64,000 bases of DNA from Symbiodinium natans. Its lineage: Eukaryota > Sar > Dinophyceae > Suessiales > Symbiodiniaceae. The DNA lies in the NCBI GenBank assembly GCA_905221605.1, contig CAJNDS010002110.1:533501-597500 (forward strand), written 5' to 3'. The position numbers and the translations under genes are program-made. The number at the start of each line of letters is the position of its first letter. Position 1 is the first letter of the stretch. Below the pieces are notes generated by a model. The model made no database searches. It worked only from the letters and a program-made list of their open reading frames with translations, and was not told the origin of the DNA. Positions 57,501 to 62,200 of the stretch are shown here, one piece after another.

Positions 57501-58427
57501 GGCTTAGGGTTTAGGGTTGAGAGCATGGGGTTGAGGGTTTAGGGTTTCGAGTTTGGGGTGGTTTTCTTTTGCCACCCGCCTAGCTGACCAATCTCGAACG
57601 AGTTCGGGTTTTGGCATTAGGGTTTGGGGTTTTGAGGTGCTTACCCGCACCTTAGAAGGAATCTTGTACAGGGGCCTGTGTACAACAAGCTCCAACACAA
57701 GCCGTGGGTGTTGGGTTCTTGGGCTTGGGGGGCCCTAAACCCTAAACCCTAAACCCTAAACCCTAAACCCTGATTAAGCCCTAAACCCTAAACCCTAAAC
57801 CCTAAACCCTAAACCCTAAAACCTAAACCCTAAACCCTAAACCCTAAACCCTAAACCCTAAACCCTAAATGCTAAACCCTAAACCCTAAACCCTAAACCC
57901 TAAACCCTAAACCCTTGGTCGCAGCATCGGCCTGCACCATCTCCTTGCGAAGGTCATGACCTTTGTCCCGTGCCGCCTGAACCTGGCAACTTGGAGTTTA
58001 GGGTTTAGGGTTTAGGGTTGAGGGTTGAGGGTTTAGGGTTTAGGGTTTAACCCCTTTTTTACCGTACTTAGAACCCACTTATAAGCCCCAAGTGCCCTAA
58101 CATGGTTTTATGTACATTTGTAAGTACAGTTCTAAGTGGTAAATAAGTACCATGAACCTCCAAGTAGGTGGAAGGGGTCAGGGAAAAGTCGGCAACTCTA
58201 AGGGATCGCCTATAAGAGGTGTAGGGTTTAGGGTTTCGGGCTAATTTTGGGGGGGACGAGGTACCCTCAGGTAGCCCATCCGTTGAAGCTTCCCCTAAAC
58301 CCTAAACCCTAAACCCTAAATCCTAAACCCTAAACCAGATACCGGCCTGCTGCTTCGTGGCGTCAATCTCCGCGCGCAGGCCCTCTGCTGTGCAATCTGC
58401 CACGCAATCTGCTGTGCCATCTGCCAT
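39531..58427 (-). CDS. Gene B: coiled-coil MATH-BTB protein (span)
   Basis: This entry covers a minus-strand gene of at least 23 exons. Joined in phase, the exons give an N-terminal coiled coil (58427 to 55500), a MATH domain (54396 to 46339) with motifs GGQDFEFAYNPDG, HGSLAVLLWDARL, FVKAAGKDFVQWGE and NDTLTVKFVLEI, then a BTB/POZ domain (45449 to 43475) with SDVQFLVQGATIQAHSQLL, SEVFQKQLTAGLQ and FKELLEFLKFLYTDSF, and a C-terminal helical part (43016 to 42238) with YQVTRLQRWCELQL and RACLSYIKEHM. This is the SPOP/BPM arrangement; such proteins usually dimerise through BTB, bind Cullin-3 and present substrates held by MATH for ubiquitination. The first ATG is proposed at 58427, the stop at 39531. 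The MATH, BTB and helical identities are recognised by motif; function is by analogy. Confidence 0.8.
39555..40043. other. Intron with 9-mer block and family F
   Basis: Array of the 9-mer TTTATAGGG at 39570-39665 passing into TTTAGGG to 39735, two family F copies (39740-39800 and 39805-39870; core AAAAAGRGTGCCCGTTYTGACTT), then CCCTAAA at 39907-40018. Confidence 0.6.
40044..40124 (-). CDS. Gene B exon, 27 codons
   Basis: Begins RARETVSGEGWTKESLFILQ and ends in HRRAAE. Acceptor TTTCGAG, donor GAG|GC, phase 0. C-terminal extension beyond the helical domain; helical and basic. Confidence 0.7.
40125..40735. repeat. Intron: CCCTAAA array with higher-order CCCTGAA
   Basis: Short tracts at 40135-40230, unique DNA, then an array at 40471-40707 in which CCCTGAA units recur at quasi-regular intervals among CCCTAAA, suggesting amplification of multi-unit blocks. 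Confidence 0.75.
40742..40759 (-). CDS. Gene B micro-exon (uncertain)
   Basis: Reads LPTSEQ with donor CAA|GC, or two codons more. Acceptor CGAAAG; phase 0 on both sides. Very short, so the evidence is mainly phase and position between arrays. Confidence 0.35.
40760..42237. other. Intron
   Basis: TTTAGGG array at 40780-40865 and degenerate tract to 41035, a family C element (41170-41283) joined to a family D element (41296-41392), unique DNA, degenerate G-rich heptamers at 41840-41950, and a CCCTAAA array at 42132-42210. Confidence 0.55.
42238..42318 (-). CDS. Gene B exon, 27 codons (end of helical domain)
   Basis: Begins AFAELMRAWPDVMLKLSLFS and ends in VPDTE. Acceptor TAGCAAG, donor GAG|GC. 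With the upstream exon it gives KLP-AFAELMRAWP, matching the last helices of BTB C-terminal (BACK-like) domains. Confidence 0.8.
42319..42450. other. Short intron
   Basis: A TTTAGGG array (42331-42405) makes up most of this 132-bp intron. It begins GCAT in gene sense, and the next exon also begins GCAT. Confidence 0.6.
42451..42507 (-). CDS. Gene B exon, 19 codons (helical domain)
   Basis: Reads ERACLSYIKEHMVDVIKLP. Acceptor ACTAAG, donor CCA|GC. The A-C-L-x-Y-I pattern is the usual continuation of BTB proteins of the SPOP/BPM group. Confidence 0.8.
42508..42629. other. Short intron with family F core
   Basis: 122 bp, no heptamer array. It has an inverted repeat CTTGG(G/T)AGCCCAG...CTGGGCTACCAAG and belongs to family F hairpins. 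Confidence 0.6.
42630..42656 (-). CDS. Gene B micro-exon, 9 codons (helical domain)
   Basis: Reads AHLLEATHL between acceptor AGGTCAG and donor CTT|GA. It fills exactly the expected gap between ILCHW and ERACLSYI of the neighbours. Confidence 0.7.
42657..42920. other. Intron
   Basis: A poly-C/poly-A junction (42679-42698), an internal repeat of GTTTAGTTGCATGG/TTTGGTTGCTTC type, and a CCCTAAA array at 42858-42908. Confidence 0.55.
42921..43016 (-). CDS. Gene B exon, 32 codons (helical domain)
   Basis: Begins PRYQVTRLQRWCELQLCDQL and ends VSRILCHW. Acceptor TCCACCAG, donor after TGG. The Y-x-V-x-R-L-x-x-W-C-E pattern is diagnostic of the segment after the BTB core. Confidence 0.85.
43017..43474. 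other. Intron
   Basis: A pure TTTAGGG array at 43026-43130, family F sequence at 43150-43215, and degenerate CCCTATAAACC at 43370-43465. Confidence 0.55.
43475..43535 (-). CDS. Gene B exon, 20 codons (BTB end)
   Basis: Reads NFRVRAPMQNACLLEQRLAA after acceptor AGGTTCAG; donor GCT|GC. The helix LLEQRLAA leads into PRYQVTRL of the next exon. A second frame is open, but only this one joins both neighbours. Confidence 0.75.
43536..43843. other. Intron
   Basis: About 110 bp of unique DNA, then degenerate CCCTATAAACCCC and CCCTAAA to 43815. Confidence 0.5.
43844..43909 (-). CDS. Gene B exon, 21 codons (BTB core)
   Basis: Begins FLKFLYTDSFPNVAEFVARK. F-L-K-F-L-Y-T-D-S is the BTB hallmark. Acceptor CGGTTGAG, 10 bases from the array; donor GA|GA. 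Confidence 0.9.
   Translation of the reverse strand, partial: VLEVPIHGQFPQRRGVRCKKA
43910..44531. other. Intron
   Basis: TTTAGGG array at 43920-44040 with degenerate continuation to 44200, a C-run and (GA)n tract at 44267-44330, and a CCCTAAA array at 44471-44515. Confidence 0.55.
44532..44581 (-). CDS. Gene B exon, 16 codons (BTB core)
   Basis: Reads VIVIEDCEPVTFKELL; acceptor TCTCGAAG, donor GA|GA. Matches the strand and helix before the F-L-x-F-L-Y motif of BTB domains, and joins to give FKELLEFLKFLYTDS. Confidence 0.9.
44582..44823. other. Intron with 55-bp tandem repeat
   Basis: TTTAGGG array at 44600-44642, then three imperfect copies of a unit with TATAGTTAGGGCTCCATATTAAGCA at about 44647-44780. 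Confidence 0.65.
44824..44859 (-). CDS. Gene B exon, 12 codons (BTB core)
   Basis: Reads EVFQKQLTAGLQ between acceptor CCTCCGAG and donor CAG|GA. It corresponds to the S-x-V-F-x-x-M-L helix of BTB domains. Confidence 0.8.
44860..45102. other. Intron
   Basis: Short TTTAGGG piece at 44888-44902, unique A-rich DNA, and a CCCTAAA/CCCGAAA tract at 45036-45080. Confidence 0.5.
45103..45165 (-). CDS. Gene B exon, 21 codons (BTB start)
   Basis: Begins VQFLVQGATIQAHSQLLCSR. This is the first strand pair and helix of the BTB fold, with the invariant Ala-His. Acceptor GCCTTAG, donor TCC|GC. Confidence 0.9.
45166..45411. other. Intron
   Basis: TTTAGGG/TCTAGGG array at 45178-45232 and an A-rich unique stretch with two copies of a GGGTTRGTTACCTAATATAGGAA-like unit (45290-45370). 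It begins GTTC in gene sense, and the next exon also begins GTTC. Confidence 0.5.
45412..45449 (-). CDS. Gene B micro-exon, 12 codons (MATH-BTB junction)
   Basis: Reads TRALWEGGACSD; acceptor AACCAAG, donor GAT|GT. It supplies the typical L-W-E-x-x-x-x-S-D-V lead-in of BTB after MATH. Confidence 0.8.
45450..46338. repeat. Intron with several period variants
   Basis: A pure TTTAGGG array at 45517-45620, a second at 45682-45740, a 10-mer block TTTTGGGTTA at 45742-45806, a family D piece at 45880-45940, a 9-mer block CCCTATAAA at 45970-46235, and CCCTAAA to 46310. Two plus-strand open frames here are translations of the 9-mer. Confidence 0.8.
46339..46448 (-). CDS. Gene B exon, 36 codons (MATH end)
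   Basis: Begins NDTLTVKFVLEIRLEGDCES and ends EVPGPTLRP. D-D/N-D-T-L-T-V is the last strand of MATH domains, and the V-P-x-P-x-L linker leads to BTB. The acceptor CCCAG lies three bases from the CCCTAAA array in gene sense; donor CCTG|GA. Confidence 0.9.
46449..47183. other. Intron
   Basis: TTTAGGG arrays at 46453-46530 and 46620-46690, unique DNA at 46700-46920, and a CCCTAAA array at 47091-47165. Confidence 0.55.
47184..47302 (-). CDS. Gene B exon, 39 codons (MATH)
   Basis: The longest gene B exon. It begins DEHGCKAFGPDVRDGSVKDP and ends LTHEELLQSQWV. The H-E-E-L-x-x-S-x-W-V stretch precedes N-D-T-L-T-V exactly as in MATH domains. Acceptor CCTGCAG, donor GA|GA. Confidence 0.9.
47303..47686. 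other. Intron
   Basis: CCCTAAA array at 47351-47405, unique DNA, and a short CCCTAAA piece at 47630. Nothing else seen. Confidence 0.5.
47687..47766 (-). CDS. Gene B exon, 26 codons (MATH)
   Basis: Begins LRYRIFVKAAGKDFVQWGET and ends TEVLE. A MATH strand with the F-V-Q-W motif. Acceptor CCGGATAG, donor GAG|GA. A GT donor inside (TGG G|GTGAG) would break the frame, so it was not used. Confidence 0.9.
47767..49065. other. Intron
   Basis: Degenerate TTTAGGG at 47788-47990, family B hairpins at 48030-48100 and 48908-49036 (the second interrupted by a TTTAGGG array at 48969-49020), a TTTAGGG array at 48338-48420, a 32-bp tandem duplication at 48530-48595, and CCCTAAA at 48755-48845. Confidence 0.55.
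49066..49121 (-). CDS. Gene B exon, 18 codons (MATH)
   Basis: Reads TEQHGSLAVLLWDARLQL; acceptor GCCCCAG, donor CTGG|GA. The H-x-S-L-x-V-x-L strand is typical for MATH. Two other frames are open, but only this one joins both neighbours. Confidence 0.8.
49122..51599. other. Intron, first part
   Basis: TTTAGGG arrays at 49139-49270, 50426-50482 and 50880-50920, CCCTAAA at 49690-49815, a 7-mer TTAGGCC block at 50600-50672, and a strongly degenerate CCCTAAA tract at 51140-51600. An island at about 49840-49905 between arrays is GC-rich but gives no phase-consistent exon. Confidence 0.5.
51600..52070 (-). CDS. Hypothetical ORF, 156 codons
   Basis: The most coding-like part is codons 70-145, for example LEALADVRQKQARIVAHCRD and FLAEQVEGGVQKMMCAALKV, with G/C-rich third positions and an even mix of residues. 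The tail (QKMMCAALKVHVSRP) is repeated as QKMMCTALKVHASRP in the second direct repeat at 53412-53471. This may be a remnant of a retroelement protein or a captured exon. Family not recognised. Confidence 0.4.
   Translation of the reverse strand: MKLARARRGCSFVCAACCLENLARPNDGNAAGGEPQRFRRRVSGISWKTVIAPGGGKNQVATHMQMLQAHVECRSLRRARAWVRLEALADVRQKQARIVAHCRDGRIIVWARSSFLAEQVEGGVQKMMCAALKVHVSRPTRCSAWFGVGVSSLQVL
51600..53475. other. Repeat-free island with direct repeats at both ends
   Basis: About 1.9 kb without heptamer arrays, inside the largest intron of gene B. A 60-bp segment at 51642-51701 recurs at 53412-53471 with about 87% identity in direct orientation, so the ends look like a duplicated or LTR-like pair. 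The left part contains a 156-codon minus-strand open frame (51600-52070) with coding-like third positions. I cannot assign it to a known element. Confidence 0.5.
53476..53708. other. Intron, last part
   Basis: Degenerate CCCTAAA/CCCTAGAA at 53495-53685. In gene sense this is the TTTAGGG-rich start of the 4.6-kb intron. Confidence 0.5.
53710..53768 (-). CDS. Gene B exon, 19 codons (MATH start)
   Basis: Reads VEDHSQVGGQDFEFAYNPDG. G-G-x-D-F-x-F-x-Y-N-P-D-G corresponds to the first conserved strands of MATH. Acceptor CTCCCAG. The donor is at G|GA or one base later (GG|AG), because the junction G can belong to either side. Confidence 0.85.
53769..54342. other. Intron
   Basis: TTTAGGG array at 53793-53870, 350 bp of unique DNA, and CCCTAAA arrays at 54250-54318. 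Confidence 0.5.
54343..54396 (-). CDS. Gene B exon, 17 codons (before MATH)
   Basis: Reads SWVRSMLEQEELNYVQS; acceptor CTTGAAG, donor AA|GA. It joins to give NYVQSKVEDHSQ. Helical lead into MATH. Confidence 0.75.
54397..55499. other. Intron, contains an antisense exon candidate
   Basis: CCCTAAA arrays at 54446-54482 and 54612-54665, a GGGTCTA-type block at 54660-54712, 600 bp of unique DNA and a CCCTAAA array at 55388-55470. The plus-strand exon candidate is listed separately. Confidence 0.5.
54500..54611 (+). CDS. Plus-strand exon candidate, 37 codons
   Basis: Begins DMDSIFQMYSPLATRWLQFV, continues ISPQLRNFRDVFFCLRL. Acceptor GCCCTCAG, donor CTT|GC. Third positions are almost all G/C on the plus strand and clearly worse on the minus strand, although a minus frame is also open. 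Both flanks are CCCTAAA, not the usual inverted pair. Gene B exons join in phase without it. Family not recognised; possibly a nested gene or a captured exon. Confidence 0.5.
55500..55569 (-). CDS. Gene B exon, 22 codons
   Basis: Begins EDRSGPAPRLLGQCPARRET; acceptor GACGTAG, donor GT|GA. All six frames are fairly open here. I chose this frame because only it links 56943-57003 with 54343-54396. Confidence 0.5.
55570..56942. other. Intron
   Basis: TTTAGGG array at 55600-55652, a 62-bp tandem block at 55795-55985 (family D), a further family D copy at 56030-56125 joined to a family C copy (56128-56240), unique DNA, TTTAGGG arrays at 56500-56540 and 56659-56730, and family E sequence at 56735-56845. 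Confidence 0.55.
56943..57003 (-). CDS. Gene B exon, 20 codons (coiled coil)
   Basis: Reads EEQDTNQWRRQYRRASARKK; acceptor CTCTGCAG, donor AAAG|GA. Highly charged, helical. Confidence 0.75.
57004..57421. other. Intron
   Basis: Unique DNA and a degenerate CCCTAAAACC-like tract at 57185-57415. Confidence 0.5.
57422..57481 (-). CDS. Gene B exon, 20 codons (coiled coil)
   Basis: Reads QAEERQRLRRELDKQRKTLE; acceptor TTTTGCAG, donor GAG|GT. Textbook coiled-coil composition with Leu spaced by seven. Confidence 0.8.
57482..57913. other. Intron
   Basis: Degenerate TTTAGGG at 57500-57560, unique DNA, and a long CCCTAAA array at 57733-57913 that reaches the exon border. Confidence 0.6.
57914..57982 (-). 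CDS. Gene B exon, 23 codons (coiled coil)
   Basis: Begins VQAARDKGHDLRKEMVQADA and ends ATK. Acceptor GTTGCCAG. The exon runs directly into GGTTTAGGG, so the array itself supplies the 5' splice site region. Confidence 0.8.
57983..58346. other. Intron
   Basis: TTTAGGG/TTGAGGG array at 57998-58048, a family A hairpin at 58070-58165, and CCCTAAA at 58295-58335. Confidence 0.55.
58347..58427 (-). CDS. Gene B first exon (proposed), 27 codons
   Basis: Begins MADGTADCVADCTAEGLRAE; donor CAG|GC. The ATG is in frame with the whole gene and preceded two bases upstream by an AG that could accept the spliced leader. An internal duplication (GCAGATTGC twice) lies at the start. It could also be an internal exon starting at the AG at about 58385. 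Confidence 0.6.
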
Positions 58428-59229
58428 GGCTCCGTACACCCTGTTTAGGGTTTAGGATTTGGGGAGAGTTTAGGGTTTAGGGTTTAGGGTTTAGGGTTTA
58501 GGGTTTAGGGTTTCAGTAAGACGTAAGCCTTAAGCCCTATAAACCATAAGGCGTAAATCACAGGTTGGTGCTTAGAGACTTGGGTCACGTGGTGGCGATA
58601 TTTGGGCCCGTCTTAACGTCTTGACACTTGACACACACACGGTTTAGGCGTGAATGGTTCGTAACGGTATCCTGGGTAGGCTCATAGTCCGTCCCCAAAC
58701 CGCCGTACCATGTAGTATGCACCAAAACCCTGAACCCTATTCTAACCACTAAGACCCCTATTCGGTACCCAAGACCGGAAGCTTGAAGCGCAGAATCTTG
58801 GAGCAACGTGGCGAGACAAGAACTAAAGCCGAGCCGGCCCACGGCAAGGAAACAACTGCTTTAGGGTTCTAGTTCCAGGGTTGGGGTTGCAAAAAAAGGG
58901 TTGAGGTTTAAGGCTGAATGTTTGGTGTGCTGCATGTTTTCGGGCACATCACGGGGAGTCAGCAACGGAAGCAGGCTAGCTAATCAAAACATCAGCGCGG
59001 AAGTGTTTGTTGATTCTGGGACTGCGAAGCAGCAATTCGTAAGCGTTCACCGAAGTTTACATGTCGTAGTCTTGACACAAAAGTTCGAGTTCAGGGCTTA
59101 AGTGGGTCGAGAGTTTACCCGAAGGGTCACATGTCTCTAAATAAGGAATACTTGGGCCTCAAAGTACTTCCTATATTTAGGGTTTAGGGTCCTCCCCAAG
59201 TTGCGAACCATGCACTGGAGATGAAGGTG
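58428..59229. other. Spacer between genes A and B (inferred)
   Basis: TTTAGGG array at 58468-58513, then about 650 bp of unique DNA. Candidate location of the gene B upstream region; no promoter motif recognised. Confidence 0.4.
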
Positions 59230-59283
59230 ACATCTCACCGAGGTGACTGGCAAAGACTGGCGGATCCAGACTCAGCCTCTTCT
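59230..59283 (-). CDS. Possible exon (gene A), frame unsure
   Basis: After acceptor GGTGCAG two frames are open: one reads KRLSLDPPVFASHLGEM, the other EEAESGSASLCQSPR. Flanked by heptamer arrays at some distance. Confidence 0.35.
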
Positions 59284-62200
59284 CTGCACCCAAAACCCCC
59301 ACCCTACCCGCCAATCGGTCTAGGGTTTAGGGTTTAGGGTTTAGGGTTTAGGGTTCTTCTGAGAAGCTGCATAATTGGGTTTGGGAATCGCAAGTCGAGC
59401 AGACCATGACGGCAACTTCCCGGGTGTATCACGCACGCTTCACCTTGGAGTTCTAACAACTAAGCGGGTTTAGGGTTTAGGGTTTAGGGTTTAGGGTTTA
59501 GGGATTAGGGATTAGGCACCCAACTTAGGCTTTCTGAAGTGAAGTCCTGTGCACCGTTTCAGAAACGAGCCCTGCTAGTAGACCCGAAGCCCCCTATGAT
59601 CCCCAATTCAAGCCCCAACGCTACATCCCAAACACTACAACCCAAAGGGTTTAGGGTTTAGGGTTTAGGGTTCACAAACCAAATAAGCCCAACGCCCAAA
59701 CCCGAGCTACCGAGATAAACCCTACACTCCTGAAGCCACACCTGCAGTACAGGGCCAAAACACCTGCCCAGATCTTCCAAAACCCCTGAATTAAGGAAGA
59801 TTCCCTAACTCAGAATAATGATCCTTCGCATAAACTAGGGCATGCTCCTTAATTAAACCCTAAACCCTAAACCCTAAACCCTAAACCCTAAACCCTAAAC
59901 CCTAAACCCTAAACCCTAAACCCTAAACCCCAACTCCTAAACCCTAAACCCTGATTAAGGGGTTGAGGGGTTTTGGAAGATCTGGGTGGTCTAATCTTCG
60001 AAGCCCAGACGATGCCAAGTGCGGCTTTTCCATGCCTGGCGCTTCTTCGACTCCTACAGGTCTGCTGGTGCAACTCGAGACCACGGTTTAGGGTTTAGGG
60101 TTTAGGGTTTAGGGTTTAGGGATTAGGGATTAGGATTTAGGGCTGGGGTTTAGGGTCCGAAAACATATCAAAACCCCCAGCCGGCCCCCGTTGCTAAGAG
60201 ATGGCTCACCTAGCCGTGCATTCTGCATACCTGTTGACCCAGCACCTTGGTCCACAGAAGGCCCTGAATGGTAAGGCTGCTCTTCTTCCTACCATTTGGC
60301 TTAAGAAGGGAATGCCAAAAAGAAAAAAGACAATTCAAGCTATTCGGGTTTAGTAAGGGAGCGCAAAAAGCAAAAGGGCCAATTCCGATTCCTACTATCT
60401 GGTTTTAATAAGGGAACACAAGAAGAAAAAACAGGGCAGATTCCTACTATGTGGCTTTAATAAGAGAACCCCAAAGGAAAAAGTGCCAATTGCTACTATG
60501 TGGTTTTAATAAGGGAACCCAAAAGAACAAGAGCCAATTTCTAAAGAACAAGTGTGGTTCTAATCAGGGAACTCAAAAAGAAAAAAGACCCTAAACCCTA
60601 AACGAAACCCTAAACCCCCAAAAAGGGTGCTACTGATAGACCGAAGCACTTCATCGGGTGTCGGCCGTAGTAGTCCGGGTTCGCGCCGGTGCAGGGCGTT
60701 GCCTTGAACAAGCCGCTTGGCCTTGGTGCAGCACTTCAGCAGTCTTTGGGGTTTTAGGGTTTTGGGTGTACCCCTAAACCCCAAAACCCCAAAACCCCAA
60801 ACCTCAAACCCTAAACCCTAAACCCTAGCGTTTAAGGGTTTAGGGCTAGCAGCTTGGCACACACCCCGGAGGGCAGCAATCCATCAGCTGCCCTGATGTC
60901 GACATGGCCTTGTTGCTGCTAAGCAGGGGTCTAAACCCTACACCCCTATACTACCCCAACCATAAACCCTAAACCCTAACCCCTAAACCCAAAACCCTAA
61001 ATTAAACCCCAAACTGCCCCAGGCCTAAACCCTGAACCCCAAGGCGTGTTGGAACCTAGCCTCACACCCTCAACACAAAAAACCCTAAACCCTGAGTCCC
61101 AAGCATGTCTAAGCACTTCCACCTGGGAGTGCTGCCGAATGAAAGCTCAACTTCCTGAAAGCTCAACTTCCCTGGCGCACCTGAAAATGCCCTTGAGCTT
61201 GGGGCTATAATCTTCCGAGTCGCGTACACTATTCGATGTGATAGATAAAGGTATACATAAAAATCTGTGTGTGGGTGGATGTATGTATGATGGATGGATG
61301 GACGGGACGGGGGCATGTACGGAATGGACGGAATGGACGACGGACGGATGGATGGTGTTATGTATGTATGTATGCATGCATATGCTTTTTCTCTATATAT
61401 ATAGTGTATATATATATTAGTTATATATATGTATATTTATAGTTGTAACAAACATTCATAGCAAAATTCAGCAGTCCGAGGCCCCCCACGTCTCAGCGCA
61501 GCCTCTCGCCGGGCAGTTGCTGGGGCCGAAATGGCCGGGATTCCGGTAGTAGCGACCATTCCTTGTTAGGGCATAGGCTTTAGGGGCTTAGGGGTTAGGG
61601 TTTAGGGTTCAGGGTTTAAGGGTTTAGGGTTCGAAGGGTTGCATAGGGGTAGAGCTTAACCGAGTCAGTACCGGTTGACCAGGGAAAAACTCTGGACAAG
61701 AGTCTGCCTGTTTTCCATGCGCAGCAGTGGGCTCCGCTTTCTTAGTTGCTGGAGTTCACAAGCCCCAAAAAAAGTGCACACTTCAGCTTTTATTAGGGGA
61801 TTATAGTATCCCCAAAACTTGTACACTTTCAGTTCTTATTAGGGGATTCTTGCTCATAGTATCTCAAAAGTGTAAGCGTACCCACTCAGCTGCTAAGTTT
61901 CCGTGCCTTCTAGCCCTGCATCGGCTTGCTGGTGCAAGTGCTCGAGGTGATTGCTTCCACCTAAGGGGGAGTACATGTTCACCCTTTGGGATTCTCAGGG
62001 GGATTCTAAGGGCAACTACATGCTAACCTTTGGGATTCTAAGATTCTAAGGGGATTATATAACCCCAAAAAGGTTAAAGGTTCCCCTACTCTAAAACTAA
62101 GTCCACCTGCAACAGGTTTGAAAGTGGTGGGGAAGTCAATGCCCCTGGAGTCCAAGACCTCACCGAGCTCAGACTTTCTGCTCCTAAGGCCCCATGCGCG

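Noticed and set aside
61255-61440. CRISPR-like or tRNA-like structure in the ATGG/TATG tract
   Set aside because: Only an imperfect microsatellite; no regular spacers and no cloverleaf.
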